Shown in pieces: positions 46,690-58,919 of a stretch of DNA of 64,000 nucleotides. The translations under genes were made by a program, and so were the position numbers. Positions within the stretch are counted from its first letter, which is position 1. Every line of letters begins with the position of its first letter. Origin of the DNA: Spirogloea muscicola (Eukaryota > Streptophyta > Zygnematophyceae > Spirogloeales > Spirogloeaceae); assembly GCA_009602725.1 (NCBI GenBank), contig WELB01000070.1, positions 277,068 to 341,067 on the forward strand, read 5' to 3'. The notes beneath the pieces are model-generated. The model saw only the letters and a program-made list of their open reading frames with translations. It was not told the origin of the DNA and did no database searches.

Positions 46690-47030
46690 ATATATTGAAG
46701 TGGTAGAGGCCAGCTGAGCAAAAAGGCAAGTACATCTGCAACGTGGTCGCCTGCTGCTATGCCAACTCACTCAGTAGCCATGAGTTAGCTCGTAGAGATT
46801 GCTAAGGGATGCCCAAACATTGGACGGCAAATTCGATCCCCCTCTGCCACCAAGTATGATGCCCAGCTTTCTGGTGCAGAGCATGGGCCTGAGCTTGCTG
46901 CAACATTCTGACACGCTGCGGTGCTAGATAAAATGTTGCTTTTGGCAAGCCCATCTTAGCAGGAAGCGCATCCTTACAACTTGGACATCAGAGCCTGACG
47001 TTTTCGAAGCAAGATGTTGAAGTGGGGAGA
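46690..47030 (-). mobile_element. Old, diverged LINE family A copy
   Basis: Matches copy 1 at 14660-14995 with many substitutions and small indels. Shared blocks include 'cccagctttctggtgca', 'cctgagc..gctgcaa', 'ggcaagcccatct.agc.ggaa' and 'gttttcgaagca'. The 3' UTR-like 'gatgtacttgcctttt' part sits at about 46720-46740. No open frame remains. It shows that family A has been active over a long period. Confidence 0.6.
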
Positions 47031-47697
47031 AGGTGAGGGGTGGGGGGGGTGTGGTTGAAACGAAGGGCCTTTGTCTGCTCAGCCAACTTGAGATACAATA
47101 TGAAGGATTTACAGGTCGTACTGGCGTCCTTCGGCTTTATCTCCTATAGCACAGCCATCTTACAGCTGCTCTTGAGAGGGTTAGGGTGACTATTAATATT
47201 TTAGCACGACGTATACGCTTCAGTGCTCACTACAGCACTGTCTGCAAAATAAAGCTCTAGAATGCTCTGGCTTTGCTTCAAAGGTGAAGCTCTCACATGA
47301 CTGGTTTGACCTCTTGTAATCATGAAAGAGAGGCCTCAAGAAGCACATTATGCACACACCTGCTCCGCAACTACCAGTAACATGGAGCGATGGTAAGGAA
47401 TAGTAGATAGTGAAGAGGGCATCAAGCGTCTTCAATCAAGCATCATGTAATTCTTCTGCAGAAGCTGTGCACACATTGCCAGCACGCATAGCAGCAAGAA
47501 GGACCTCTGGCAGCTCGACCTGAGATCTTCCCTGTGGTGGAAAGTGCAGCACAGAAGCTTCCAGATTGATAAGCTACATGCAGTATTACTCCTCTTTTAC
47601 AATTATGTAATGTTGCCCTATTTGTAGCAGCAGAAAGCCATGGTGGTCAGCACGATAGCTCAGAGAGTTGGAATTCATGAGGTGAATAAGCAGTAAG
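47031..47697. other. Intergenic
   Basis: 3' flank of the EDR2-like gene. Nothing else was recognised apart from a short G run at 47040-47050. Confidence 0.4.
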
Positions 47698-50600
47698 CTA
47701 AAGAACTGTAGCTCCTAGCACAACGTCAAGTGCTGTTGACTGTACCTCAATGACGATGGCCAGATCCACAACAAGTGCCTCCACGTATCCTATGACGAGG
47801 CCAATGACTCCGCGAGCCACAGAAGAAGAGCCAATGTCCACATCGATCAAATTAGAGGAAGTTAAGAGCATCAGCCCTCTGAAGCAACTGTAGACATAAA
47901 CAGGACATAATGACACCGAGAGGACCGCCAATGCTGTCAAACCGACCGACTGCAACATCACAAGCATGCACAGGGTTTGACTTTGATGTGCAAGCCTGTC
48001 CATAGAGTGCATGAGAAAGATGACAGTAAGGATTATAAGTGTCACTACCTCAAGGTAGTTCTGATGCCGATGATAGCGGCAGGTGACAGCTTGACCCAGC
48101 AAGCAGGCCTTGGTTCCAACTGCTCGTTTCACGACCCAAGCACCCTGTTTGTCTTAACCTCCTTGTTAGTTGCTAAGCTCAAGGGCTCCTCGTATTCTGT
48201 AGTGTCGGCGGTAACTGATGGCATATAACCTTGCATGATAGACAGTCCATGCTGAACATAGTACGCCTCATCAGCAACAAAGAAACAGGCACAGCGACCA
48301 ATATCAACAGGAGGAGGACCATTCAGCAGATGTAGCACCTGAGCAATACTGGGAATGAGCTTGAATCGAGCATTGCGAAAAATATCATCGCCATCAACAA
48401 AGCGCTGCAGCAAGGACCCAGGCCTGAGGGTTCGATCTGAGGCGAAGTAGAAGACCATGGAGTAATTCGGCTTTCTTGGGACCTGTACAGGTGTAGTTGT
48501 GAAAGGACACACCGATCAAAAGCAGGACAAGACAAGTACATGCAATAGGTGCAGGTTGAGCACGATGCATTGACCTCCCCTGCATTGACGCAACGCGCTC
48601 CGACCTCAATTTACATGCAGAAAGAGCCCAGTAGACCTGGCTTAAGACATGACTAGCTTAGTCATTTTTTGAGGTGATCTAGTCCACAGCAATTGTTTTG
48701 CGATGTGCTGCTCGTGCAAACATAACACCTGTAGATTGCACACGAGTACAAACGGAGCCTTCTTCGGGCCTTCCCTCTGTTATACACACATGACATCATA
48801 CAAAGTCCATTAGGAGCTCCGCATAAAGAAATCTGAAGTGACTCATATCTATACCTCCCGTTTGAAGGACATGATGCGTCACTTGTCACCTTTAACATTA
48901 GAAGCTGCTTTGAGTAAAGTATCAAGCAGATACCACTGAGGTCTTATAGCTGGGTAGGTAATAGACAGGGAATCTATGCTTGGTATACATGTAGTAGCAC
49001 CAACAGATTATGCGTGTAGTATAGATGCCAACAGACAAGTCAGATGAAGTATATGCAGATGAAAGTGCAAGACACTCATTGAAATAGAATCTTAAGATGA
49101 GGCACTGCCTGCATATGTATGATTATTGATACCTGCATGAGGGACCCTGGTCGAGCTGCAACATGGTCAAGTCGTCCTTTCGATGCAAACCAGTCCACAG
49201 CCATCAATTTCAAGAGAGGTTCGCAACCTTGCACCTGCATTTCAGTAGCATTGATGCTTAATCATTCACAGCATCTTCAGAGCTTGACCTCCCAGCTTTG
49301 TCAGGCAGAGCACTCAGAAACTCGATACACGCGTATTCCCACATATTGTCATATGCCATCATTGTTTGGTATTACTGGCCAGCTACGATGCTGCACACCA
49401 TCACAATACATTTCGGGTGCTGTAGTAGATGCCTCATATCAAATTGAAGAGCGCTACCTTTCTACGGTTGTGCATATAAGTGGGCCCACGAATGTAGAAG
49501 AGGCCCAAAGGGGGCCTTGCCCAGCAGTCTCGACTTGAAGCATTCTCCGCCATCGCAAGAGACCCCTTGAATTCATGCTCCGACAAAAGTATGCGGGGGG
49601 TGCTATAATCAACCTCCCGCTGCTCTGCAAGCCGCAATGAAACAAGCCCTCCTATCACAATGAGATGTCGTTGGGGTCTTTGCCACCTGACAAATGCAAA
49701 TACTCGGGAAAATGGTGCGACATGACCGAAAAGACTTGCTGTAACTCTCATGAGCAGCTAATTTCTTTTCAGACTTTGTGCAGGGCATAGCTTGCACGTG
49801 GACAACATTGGAAGTTCCAACAATGCAGGGAGATTTCAAACAAGTGTATACCAATTGCAGCCCTCACGGCGTCTTCTCTCAGAGACTTGAAGGTAAGCAG
49901 ACCAAGGCTAAGCCCCCTCATTGACACACGACGGCCCTGCACTTGCAACAGCCACAGCATCAGGTACACAGCATTATGCACAGGACGCTGAATCACTGAC
50001 AGATGCATGCAGCAATTAATTTTCGGATTCGTTGTATGACAGTCCTCAAAGGGCTAGCAATGACCATGATGACAAAACTTCCACTAAGGTCCTCTTCATG
50101 GAAAATCTAAGCTTTTCATGACTGACCTTTGTTACGCCTTGCTCATCAGGCTCATCATGTGTACTTTCCCCATCTTGAGCATCAAAGAACTCCTCCATGT
50201 CAACTGCTAACGGATCTCCTTCAGCTGACAAGATTGGGGTGCACGGATCCTTCAAGTCCTCCACTTGCACCTGCCTGGAGAAGTGCGTGATTCCTATCAC
50301 GCACTCACATTTCAAAGCACCTTCAAGCTTGACCACTTTTGAAAGTTGTCAAGGACACTCGCTTTTAGGTTCACAGACCACTTGCTCAGAGCAGGCTTCA
50401 ATTCCTGTCAGGTGAGCGGGAGTGCGCAATTGCCATGAGCAGGTCTACTAGTGTGTCACTTTCACCCTTCCTTGGACTTTGTTGACATCCGCATTCACAG
50501 TGCCCATGCGGAGTAACTCACTGGTTCCTGCTTCAGTGGAGTGGTAGACTCCACAGGCACACCATCAACACGCGAGACCAGCATGGTGCTCGATGCTGGC

Positions 50601-53600
50601 ACGTGCCTGGCAGCACAGTGCTCTCGAAGCCCTACACGATGCAATTGCAAGGGCTGTGATATTTTACAAACCTTTTCAAGGAGCAAAGAAACATCTCAAC
50701 TAAGCAAGCATGCAGACGCTCAAAGGGCGAACGGACAGGACGCAGCACAATTGCTATCAACAATGAAATATTTCAATGCAGACGAAATCTGCTACTGCTA
50801 CGGCAATTGCAGTATGCTTGCGCTATTGTAAGCACTTGACAATGACAGCACTATTAAGATAAAAGGGTAAGAGTGGGCAAGACAATGCTTCTACACAAAT
50901 TGAGGTTTGCAGCTTACCAGCAATGGACAGATGAAACAAACGGGCAAGATCAATCTCCGGTACTGCACTTCTAGAAAAGCACGAAAATGTACTCCTCTGC
51001 TTACGTCCGTGGTCTGCATGGTCAGCTCCAAAGAGGTTCTCCACAAGAGATCTGGACTTGCCATTTGCACTTGCTGGCAGTGGTATCACCTCCCAGCTAA
51101 GTACTGCACACAAACATTATGTGGTGAGGCTACACAATGTAAGTGCTACTGATGGCTGCGTGGGCGACTGTTTGCTTCCACTAGCTGCAACAGAACACAA
51201 TGCCTGCCAATAACACCTTGATTGACAATCAATATTTGGGCCAGCAGTGATACACAGCATGATGACAAATATCAGACACAGCTGTGCACAGGAGCAGATT
51301 AATAGTACCTGCTGTTAGTCTGCTACACCTACCCTGACTGAATTAGAGAAGCATAACACTCATTGTCAGGCTAAGTAATATTGCACAATGAGCAGCTTGA
51401 AACTCACTCTTAACATCACCACGAATGTAGTCCTGCTGCGGTGGGCAGGATGGGTGGTCCACAGAGTGGAGCATTATGGCTGAGCATGAGATCTTCAGAT
51501 GAAATCAGTTGACTGCGATTGTGACTGTCTACTATCAGTGCTATTCTGGTCTACAAGTTTCAACACAAACAGATTCCAGAGTAGCAAATCAGTTAGCAGA
51601 GATGCTCCTGGAGCATAATTCAGAGCACAGAATGTCAACACAACTCTTGCACATGCCCAGGCTACGACACGCAATTGAAGGCAAGTGGCAACTCATGATC
51701 AATCCAGTCGAGTGGAGACTTGGTATCATACAGAATCCTCCATCTTGATCTCGTCTCCAGTACCGCTTCAGGCAGTAGTCTGGCGGCTTCATGGATCTAT
51801 TACAGTGCACACAGAAGATTGACAGTGAAGGAAACTGTGAGCCCAGGCACCAACCACTCCACCACAACCAGATGTGCTGAGGACTTGACTGCAAGTCAGC
51901 GAAGAGGTGCAACATAATCTCAAGTAAGCTGTAACTAGCTAGGGACAACTTGAAATTTGAAAATTGTCCATGTTGCAGGCTTGGAAGGTAATGCTGCAGG
52001 CCCTTGCTACATAGGTTGAGGGTCATCTGGCCACAGCAAAGCTTTGACATATACATGCTCCACTACCTTTGATAGATGTACTTGGCGACCTCAAAATGAA
52101 TGATGTCAATGTGTCCATCGACCTCTTCCACCAGTTTTCCTCTTCCAAAAGTAGGATCCCATCTAACCAGGTACCAAAGAGGTAGCTAATCAAGAACAAG
52201 TACACCTTATTAAGACTTATATGGACCAAACCAGGGTACAAGTATGACAATAATACTTCTCTGCCTTCTCAGCCCTTGTTTAGCCTGTTGAAATAAATTT
52301 CTCTGATCCCAAGAGTGGCAATATGTGCCATTGAGGACCTCACTTAACGTCTCTCAAAATCATTGCACTGCAGATGACCTTATGCTCCACTCACACCCCA
52401 CTAGTAACTAGTCATAACAGATTGTGATCATGTGTTTCGATGAGGTTGGATAGAATGTCTTGCGGCCACTGTGCGCCTACAGCTTTACCTTACAAGACAC
52501 ACACGACATGATGCATGACTCCATACTGGGGACTGCACAGAGTGCAAACCTTTGTCAATTTAAGAGCAGGTAAGAGGAGGAGCCTCGTCATTAGAAAGTG
52601 AATGTGAGGTGACTCACTGCTCTCTGACAGCCCCCAAGTCCATGATGACACGGAAGACGATCTCAAGTGACTCCTCGACAATGCCAATTGCCTTTTGTAC
52701 CCTCATACTGGCCTGAAGCGGGAAACACCATAAATGTGAAGCGTCATGGGAGGAGTTATAGACCCCTGATTCTGGCCTCATGTCCTGACCAGTGTACAAG
52801 CAGTCTGCAAGGACTACGTCCATATTCACATGTACGTGCAGTGCCAGCAAGTGAATCATGCATTAGTTGAAAAGCTGTGAGCTGTCCTGCATAGTATCTG
52901 AATCCATGAACAATCGACCTCATGTAGAAGGTATCACCTAAGTGAAGTTCTAAAAAGTTAGGGCATAGGTGAGTTCAGCTATCCCTTACTCTGGACTCAT
53001 GCATCTCATTTTTCTCGGCAAACATACAAAGCCCTGCTTAGCATGAAACAGAGTGCATCCAGCATCATACTAATGGAGTTCAAAGTTCAGCTCTTTGCAG
53101 TTGCTCGGGATGGCCATTGGGCATGCTTTGCATGCTTTGAGGAATATTTCATGGCCACATTCTGACAATCGAGATCAGCAAGAGCAAGCATTGCATATAG
53201 AGTGATCTGTATGAACTTGCCCCTCGAGGAGGGCCACAACGGAGTCTCACCATTCTCAAGCCCAATAAGACGCCAATTGTGGTGCATAGAATCTAGAGCA
53301 GCCGCTCCTCGTTCCAGATTATCATCCAGAAGAACAGAGAAAGACCGTGGTATACCTACAAGGGAAAGTAGTATGATGTCTGCGTCAGCAGCAGCAGGGT
53401 GACGTCCACAGAGCTCTACTGAGTCCCGCCTACTTGCAATACTGAGGTCCAATGAGGAAGTTAACGCAGTAGTCACTGATTCTTCTTGTCATGTGCACCT
53501 CTTCCCATTGATCCTCGGCGGTGAAGAGACCTGGAACCATCCTCCCGCTGCTCAAGCTTAAGGAGAGTGGTCCGCTGCTCCTCTACTTCACTGGCAAAGG

Positions 53601-55163
53601 ACAACCAACTCCCATGAGAATCAGTTGCACAAGTCAACTAGTAATCCTACATATCAACCCGTGTCTTATAAATCAGCAGCAGGTGTTGACAAGGTTCTGT
53701 TACCCTTTGTTAAAGGCTTAGAACCAATCTTGACATTCCTTCGACTTCTCCCTGGCTCCAAGGGCAATCCTCAGCCTAACCGTGCTTGCTCAAAACTACA
53801 AAACGATGTGTCAATGAGAGAGTGTTCTGTACTTACTCATGGGTGTCTGTCGCCTCTGCTGACTCTCTTGTGTCCAAGCAAGCCTGAAGGAGTTCATGCA
53901 GTGATGAAGCGAGCCTGTCAAGCTATCTTACTAAAGTAGATGCAATGTGAGCACTATCAAGAAGAACCCTCAGAGCATTGTTAAGGTATATGATCAGGAT
54001 GGCATGACACACCTGAAAACCCAATCTTGGCAGGCTACATCTGACCAGATAAGACCCAAAGATGGACATGAAGATAGTAATAAGTGGGGGAATATACCAT
54101 ATCCCTTGCATGCCGCACGGCAGCCAACCATCTCTCAACTTTCTCAGGCGAGTCCACTCCAAACTGTAGTGAAAAGCCAGCAAGATTGTCACCACAATGG
54201 ACACCTCAAGAACTGCATTGCTGAGATCCCTAAACTGTAGGCCTGCACATGCATGCATATGAATATGCTCACCAAGTGGCCCTGCTCAGGCCGGCTTGAA
54301 TTTTTGATACTGAAAGTGAATAGTATCTGCAACTGCACAGTGCTTCGATCAGCTTCGATAGATAGCATTGCTCACAAAGTCTACCACTAGATGTGATAAA
54401 GTGAAGGGCAAGTACCGTTGCATAATTGCTCATTAAGCTGTCCAGGCATCATATTATACAAATTCAAGTACGTGATGAACTACTCCATCCTTCAAATTGG
54501 CAGCGACAAGGTTCATGACAGTGTACGTCACCTGGCCTCGCACATGATGCTTTCCAACTTCTTCTGTCTGTACATTTTTGCCAATAGGCCCCGCCAGCAA
54601 GGGTTTCTGGACCCACACATTTAGCTTGCGGCCTTTGTCAGTTACTTCTTATCAGCCTCAGTATCACTCACTTGTAATGCTCCTGCTCCTTGCTACTGCT
54701 TGCTGATGTAACCTGTGAGCTCTGATTTTGTGTTGGTCTTATTCGGGCTTGCCATCTCAACAGTGTCAGTGCAAAGCACAACTCAGCACAATGCATTAAT
54801 TCATCTGCCATGGAGTGCCATGACAAAGCTCCACTCCTGGCTGCTACTACTTCAACATGTCCGACAGTGCAATGCTACTGCTAGACCAGACGATCGGCAA
54901 CATACAATCTGGCACTGCCATCATGGCACAAGCTGAGCTGGTTGGTTGTATAGGCTATAATCATCACAGGCATTACGGAGCAGCTTAGCAGGCTAATGTC
55001 TGCTGCAAACCTGCAGTCCGCCAGAAGTGTCTTAATTGGGGTCGCTTTTGAACAGCGCAAGGCTGTTGCCGACGATGATACAGTACCCTGGGTTGCAGTA
55101 CTCGCGGCCTAGCCTGTTCCTGCCAATTACAAAAAGCCAGCCTTCTGTCCTGACTAGCGCCAT
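47698..55163 (-). CDS. EDR2-like PH-START-DUF1336 protein
   Basis: Plant EDR2-type proteins bind phosphoinositides or lipids and act at membranes in defence and senescence. The start at 55163 (MALVRTEGWLFVIGRNRLGR) opens the PH domain directly, as in EDR2. More PH parts lie near 54560-54480 (GKHHVRGQVTYTVMNLV) and 54195-54110 (DSPEKVERWLAAVRHARDM). START domain: GIVEESLEIVFRVIMDLG near 52680-52615, VDGHIDIIHFEVAKYIYQR near 52140-52070, and LKRYWRRDQDGGFCMI near 51770-51720. An acidic linker (DPLAVDMEEFFDAQDGE) is at about 50215-50160. DUF1336: CWARPPLGLFYIRGPTYMHN near 49540-49480, NYSMVFYFASDRTLRPGSLL and FVDGDDIFRNARFKLIPSIA near 48470-48350, KRAVGTKACLLGQAVTCRY near 48130-48075, and DVDIGSSSVARGVIGLVIGY near 47850-47785. 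The end is at 47698. There are many introns of 100-700 bp and exon limits are only partly resolved. Confidence 0.88.
50282..50305. repeat. 10-bp inverted repeat inside an EDR2-like exon
   Basis: AGTGCGTGAT and ATCACGCACT with a 4-nt loop lie in coding sequence (CECVIGITHF) of the EDR2-like gene. Confidence 0.55.
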
Positions 55164-55590
55164 GACCGCTCCCCATGAGTAGCTAACTCGTCCAAACGGG
55201 CACCGGCAGCTCGCGCCTCCAAGCACGCCGGTAGTGCTGCTCCATCTCCAGGCGTCCATGAACTTGGTGTTATGCATCTTCAACCCCAGCAGAAAGTGCA
55301 CGCCGTAGCAGTTGGTGGGGCCTGCAACGACCGGTAGTGGTATTGGAAGAACGGGTCAGACAGAAAGGCGAGAGAACTGATGCCGTCGCGAAAGGGAATC
55401 GGCGGCAGCGTCGACGCCGGCGCGAGGAGAGGTGCGTCGAAGCGGAGGCAAGTGGTGGCTTGCCGTGCCTCGTGCCGCCGGCAGTGCTAGCTGGGCCTGT
55501 GGTCGTGGATTGGTCGGAGACGAGGAGCGACGTTGCCTGCTCAGGTTGGCCGCTCGCAGCCACCGCCTCTCCCGCAGAAGAGCTTTGATC
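55164..55590. other. Upstream region of the EDR2-like gene
   Basis: GC-rich to about 55590. Likely 5' UTR and promoter (inferred). Overlapping Arg/Ala-rich frames show no domain. Confidence 0.4.
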
Positions 55591-55594
55591 ACTA

Positions 55595-55652
55595 TTCATT
55601 TCTTTTGGGCTGGCTTTTCCAGCCCATATCCTCAATGGGCGAGCACTTTCAA
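55595..55652 (+). repeat. GGGCTGG hairpin module
   Basis: TTTTGGGCTGG, loop CTTTT, CCAGCCC, then ATCCTCAATGGGCGAGC. This is a complete solitary 3' UTR hairpin without a recognisable ORF tail. Shorter GGGCTG modules follow at about 55743-55775 (+) and 55912-55955 (-). Confidence 0.6.
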
Positions 55653-55989
55653 CTCGCACAGTCGCTGGTCCTCAGGTGATACTTTCTTGAGAGTTCATGC
55701 TTGTTGCGCATTTTGCCACTTCAGACCTTGTACATTCCTTCTGGGCTGTCCTCTCACAGCCATTGCCGTAAATTGGACGAGCTGTTCCTTTTGAAATGGA
55801 AACAGGAGGAGCTGTTTCTTTTTATGAAGAGCAGCAAGACTTTCTTCCAGAGAGTAAGAGCACTAACAAAGTAGAACGATGTCTGTGAGAAAGTAAGTGG
55901 CTCTCTTGAGGGGGCAAGGGCTGTGAACAGCCAGCCCGGAAACAATTGACAGGGTCCGAAGGGGCCAAGCACGCGCGCTTTCTCAAAGC

Positions 55990-56080
55990 TTGCCCGGTAA
56001 GATAATCACTTAGTAACCCATGAAGAGGAGCCGCAAATCAGAAAGTCTAGCAGCTCTGATCTTGTGAAAAGCTGCCTGTA
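55990..56080 (-). mobile_element. LINE B ORF-tail remnant
   Basis: The minus frame ends RAARLSDLRLLFMGY-stop, the family B terminus with two changes. The adjacent UTR leads toward the hairpin at 55912-55955. Confidence 0.55.
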
Positions 56081-56231
56081 AGAGGTACTTCCAAGCGCCC
56101 TTGCCTGTGGTCTCCAAAGAACTCGAGTACACGCAGTCTTCACATGTCAAGCAGCAGGCGATCTCTGCTTCACAGACACTTTCAGCAGAGTCGGCATCTT
56201 GCACACTCTGACGAGCGGAATAAGATGGCAT

Positions 56232-56710
56232 TTATTGGACAGCTAGATTGCGCGCTCACGGCTTGCAAGTGCCTGGCTTGCCTGCAATTGCAATGTTGTT
56301 CTCGTGCACCGAAGCTGCTGCATACTATAGAAGACCTTTGCTGCATAACAGCAGAATCAATTGCCTCCTTCTCTAGCAAATGTCATCCCCTAGGCCATAG
56401 ATGCTCAGTCGTCTGCCACAAAAATTTAATATACGCTTAACCACTAAAACCATGACATGCACAAGATCAGGTTGTGCCAGTGTCTTACTATGGAGCTGCA
56501 ACATGATCCTTTGCCATGGAGGTTCTTAATCACTTGCGACGTTAATAGTACCAATCACTAAAAGGGTAAAGGAGTGTGCTATTTAAGAAGACAAAAGCAG
56601 AGTGTAAATCTGTTTTCTGTATAAGGCAAGCTGAACAATTTCTGCGCACATACAAGGCATTTGAAAACGCATAGTGGTTGAGGAAGAGAGGGCAACCTCT
56701 CTTCGCAGTC
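56232..56710. other. Intergenic
   Basis: 3' flank of the small plastid protein gene. Nothing was recognised. Confidence 0.4.
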
Positions 56711-57870
56711 TCAATCATTCCGCCATTTCCTCACAACTTCCGCCTCGGCACTACCAGTGCTTTCAATCTTCAAAGCTTTCAGACCTGGTGTCTTAGAAAT
56801 CCGTCGCGGGCCTTTGAAGCCTCTCAACACAAACAGAATGCTGTTCACCAGGAAGGCCAAGATTGACACTCCTTGCGTCAGGAGTAGGTACTGCATGTTG
56901 ACACATGCAGATTAATAGTGTCAGGCCCATATTCACCTCGCATCACAAGTGCACCCTAGAAGAAGCAGCTCTTCCTATGTAAGGCAATGGCTGTGAGAAG
57001 CCAGCTCAGAGGATTGACAAGTTCTGAAAGACAGGAAGGCGCCCAGATCACGAAAGTACTCTTCATGACGTCTCCCTAGAGCAGTAAGACCATAAGGCTG
57101 CTAGATGAAGATGTTGGAACTTACAATCAGGACTATGCCGCCAATGGCATACAGGATTTGCTTCGCCTCGTCTACCCAGTTTCCCCCTTTTCCCTCACCT
57201 CCCTCTGCTCCTCCATCCCCTCCACCCCAGCCCCTTCCTCTTCCTCCTCCTCCGCCTCCTCCAGCTTTGGTAGCTTCTCGTTTCTGAATCTCCTCGTCCC
57301 ACTTCTTGAACTTGTCTGTCGTATCTCCAAGTGCAGCCTCTAATGCTCGCCTAGCCTCCTCCTGCCACAACATAGCCAAGATGGACAGACATGAATTTGT
57401 GGCATGGTGATGGCACAAGCTGGGGTTACGTGGGCCTCCCGTGAGCGCGGGCCAAGCTGGACTAGGAGGACTACGACCAGACTGCAGCACGTGCAGCCAT
57501 GCTCTGGTTAGTACTGCTCACAATAAGTCCTGCACTTGTGCTCCTGAAGTCCTTGTGCTCTGAGCAAGAGTGACCAAGAGCTCGAGAGACGCCACTTATC
57601 AGCAGTTCCCATATTCGTGGTCTCTTCTGTTCGGGTTACTCCGATGACCTCCAGGTTTAGCCTCACTCGCTTGTCAGCTGCGCACGAGATGCTCGCTCTC
57701 CGTCGCGTTTGCAGAGGGGGCTGATTCCGACGTAAGGCCGCGTCAAGTTGGCATCTGCTGCTGCGGAGATGCGGTCCACTGAGACTCAAGCTCGACTCCC
57801 GCTGCTGGTCCAGCAGTCCGCACTGCGGCGCAACCCGTGCACTCCAGGCGGCCTGCAGGCGAGCCGCCAT
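56711..57870 (-). CDS. Plastid-targeted glycine-rich membrane protein
   Basis: Three exons in phase: 57870-57649, 57361-57125 and 56890-56711, giving 212 aa. The N-terminus (MAARLQAAWSARVAPQCGLL...) is Arg/Ser/Ala-rich with almost no acidic residues until SCAADKRVRLNLE, like a chloroplast transit peptide. Then come a charged helix (EEARRALEAALGDTTDKFKK), a Gly-rich linker with Trp and Arg, WVDEAKQILYAIGGIVLI, and a second hydrophobic stretch (YLLLTQGVSILAFLVNSILF) followed by VLRGFKGPRR. This layout is like small Gly-rich inner-envelope proteins of plant chloroplasts with a conserved ...LYALRG end. The molecular role is unknown and the family assignment is from memory. Confidence 0.7.
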
Positions 57871-58020
57871 GCGCGCGTGGGCAGTCCAGGCTACAGCGGT
57901 ATGAAGCCTGCCCCGCCAATGAGGCTTAAGTAGCCTCAATCAGACTCCGGCGACAGCGCCCGCGCGGCGCTGGCGTGCGAGCGTTCGGCACCGCAAGAGC
58001 GCCTCAGGAGGGCGGGGTGG

Positions 58021-58185
58021 TGGGGAAGAGAGAGAAGGCGCGCGGGGCGCATGAATTGAAAGGGAGGCCAATTCAAGCCAATACATTGTTCAGAAACGAT
58101 ACTTGGAGATCCACCTTCAGCTGTAGTCTATCCTTTCCGGGCTGGCTTTTCAGCACTTTCCCGGCCCCTTAACTTGGGCGAGCTT
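58021..58185. repeat. Repeat C (-) next to a GGGCTGG module (+)
   Basis: Repeat C lies at 58033-58093 on the minus strand. A plus-strand GGGCTGGCTTTTCAGC-type module sits at 58137-58183, ending in GGGCGAGC. Their opposite orientation suggests separate insertions. Confidence 0.5.
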
Positions 58186-58204
58186 TTTACTCATATGTAC
58201 AGTG

Positions 58205-58440
58205 GACCTTGTCCTTTCTTCAAAGAAAGTGCTCGCCCATTGAGAATAGGGGCTGGAACAACCAGCCCGAAAAAGAATGAACAGAGTACGAGAAGGGGGC
58301 CAGGGGATGCGCTAAGAAACAGAAACTTCTTCAAAGAAGAAAGTGCTCGCCCATTGAGAATAGGGGCTGGAACAACCAGCCCGAAAAAGAATGAACAGAG
58401 TACGAGAAGGGGGCCAGGGGAAGCAGCTAAGTAACAAAAT
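58205..58440 (-). repeat. Two tandem copies of the LINE B hairpin/UTR unit
   Basis: Direct copies at about 58218-58320 and 58339-58438 on the minus strand are nearly identical. Each holds the GGGCGAGC motif, the hairpin (GGGCTGG, loop TTGTT, CCAGCCC) and the upstream CTTCTCGTACTCTGTTCATT block. Only the second is followed (58440-58548) by the ORF terminus SDLRLLSRGY-like and the QGTH...-like coding tail. Confidence 0.7.
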
Positions 58441-58548
58441 CAAAGCTGCTACGAGACACTCAGTAACCCCTGCTAAGCAGCCGCAGATCAGAGATGCTGG
58501 GCTCCTGGAAGTGGGTCCCCTGGCCAGAGCCAGAGGCAGCAGCGAGGG
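58440..58548 (-). mobile_element. LINE B ORF tail
   Basis: The minus strand encodes the family B C-terminus homologous to 120-213, with the stop near 58460. It is cut at 58548-58551 by the start of a LINE A tail in the opposite orientation. Confidence 0.65.
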
Positions 58549-58550
58549 TT

Positions 58551-58762
58551 CTGCCTTGCACCAGAAAGCTGGGCGAGCTCTAGTAGGTGGCAGAAGGGCT
58601 CCGTTCCTGGCATCTAGTATTCATGCATCGAGTAGTGACCTTTATGTTTTGACCCGTGGTTATTGAGCGGGTCAATCTGCTGTAGGTTATGTAGATTTTT
58701 AGATGTGCTTGCCTTTGTACCTGGCCATTTGGCCTACATTTCTTTCTAATACACGATCTCTC
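58551..58762 (+). mobile_element. LINE family A, copy 3 (extreme 3' end)
   Basis: Plus strand: the last ~37 residues (HQKAGRALVGGRRAPFLASS ... SSDLYVLTRGY-stop near 58666), then the 3' UTR with the GACCCG...CGGGTC stem around the stop codon and the GGCCATTTGGCC palindrome, ending 'ctttctaatacacgatctc'. It is nearly identical to copies 1 and 2. Only about 210 bp are present, so it is strongly 5'-truncated and adjoins an older LINE B tail. Confidence 0.8.
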
Positions 58763-58919
58763 GTTCTGCCGGCACTCTTCAAAGGCTGGCTTTTCACCAA
58801 AGTGAACCAAAAGCAGCTCTACAAGCGGTACAGGTCGAGTCGACATGGCCCCCGTCAGCACGGCTCCCCCCGCTCTGTGACACCTCCGGCCCTCCTAGTA
58901 TAGGGCGTCATTCCATGTA

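Noticed and set aside
54000-54260. Polycystin-like membrane segment on the minus strand
   Set aside because: The hydrophobic frame is an off-frame reading; the correct frame gives the PH-domain C-terminal helix (DSPEKVERWLAAVRHA).
58205-58440. CRISPR-like array from short repeated units
   Set aside because: Only two units, eukaryotic context, and the units are retroelement 3' UTR hairpins.
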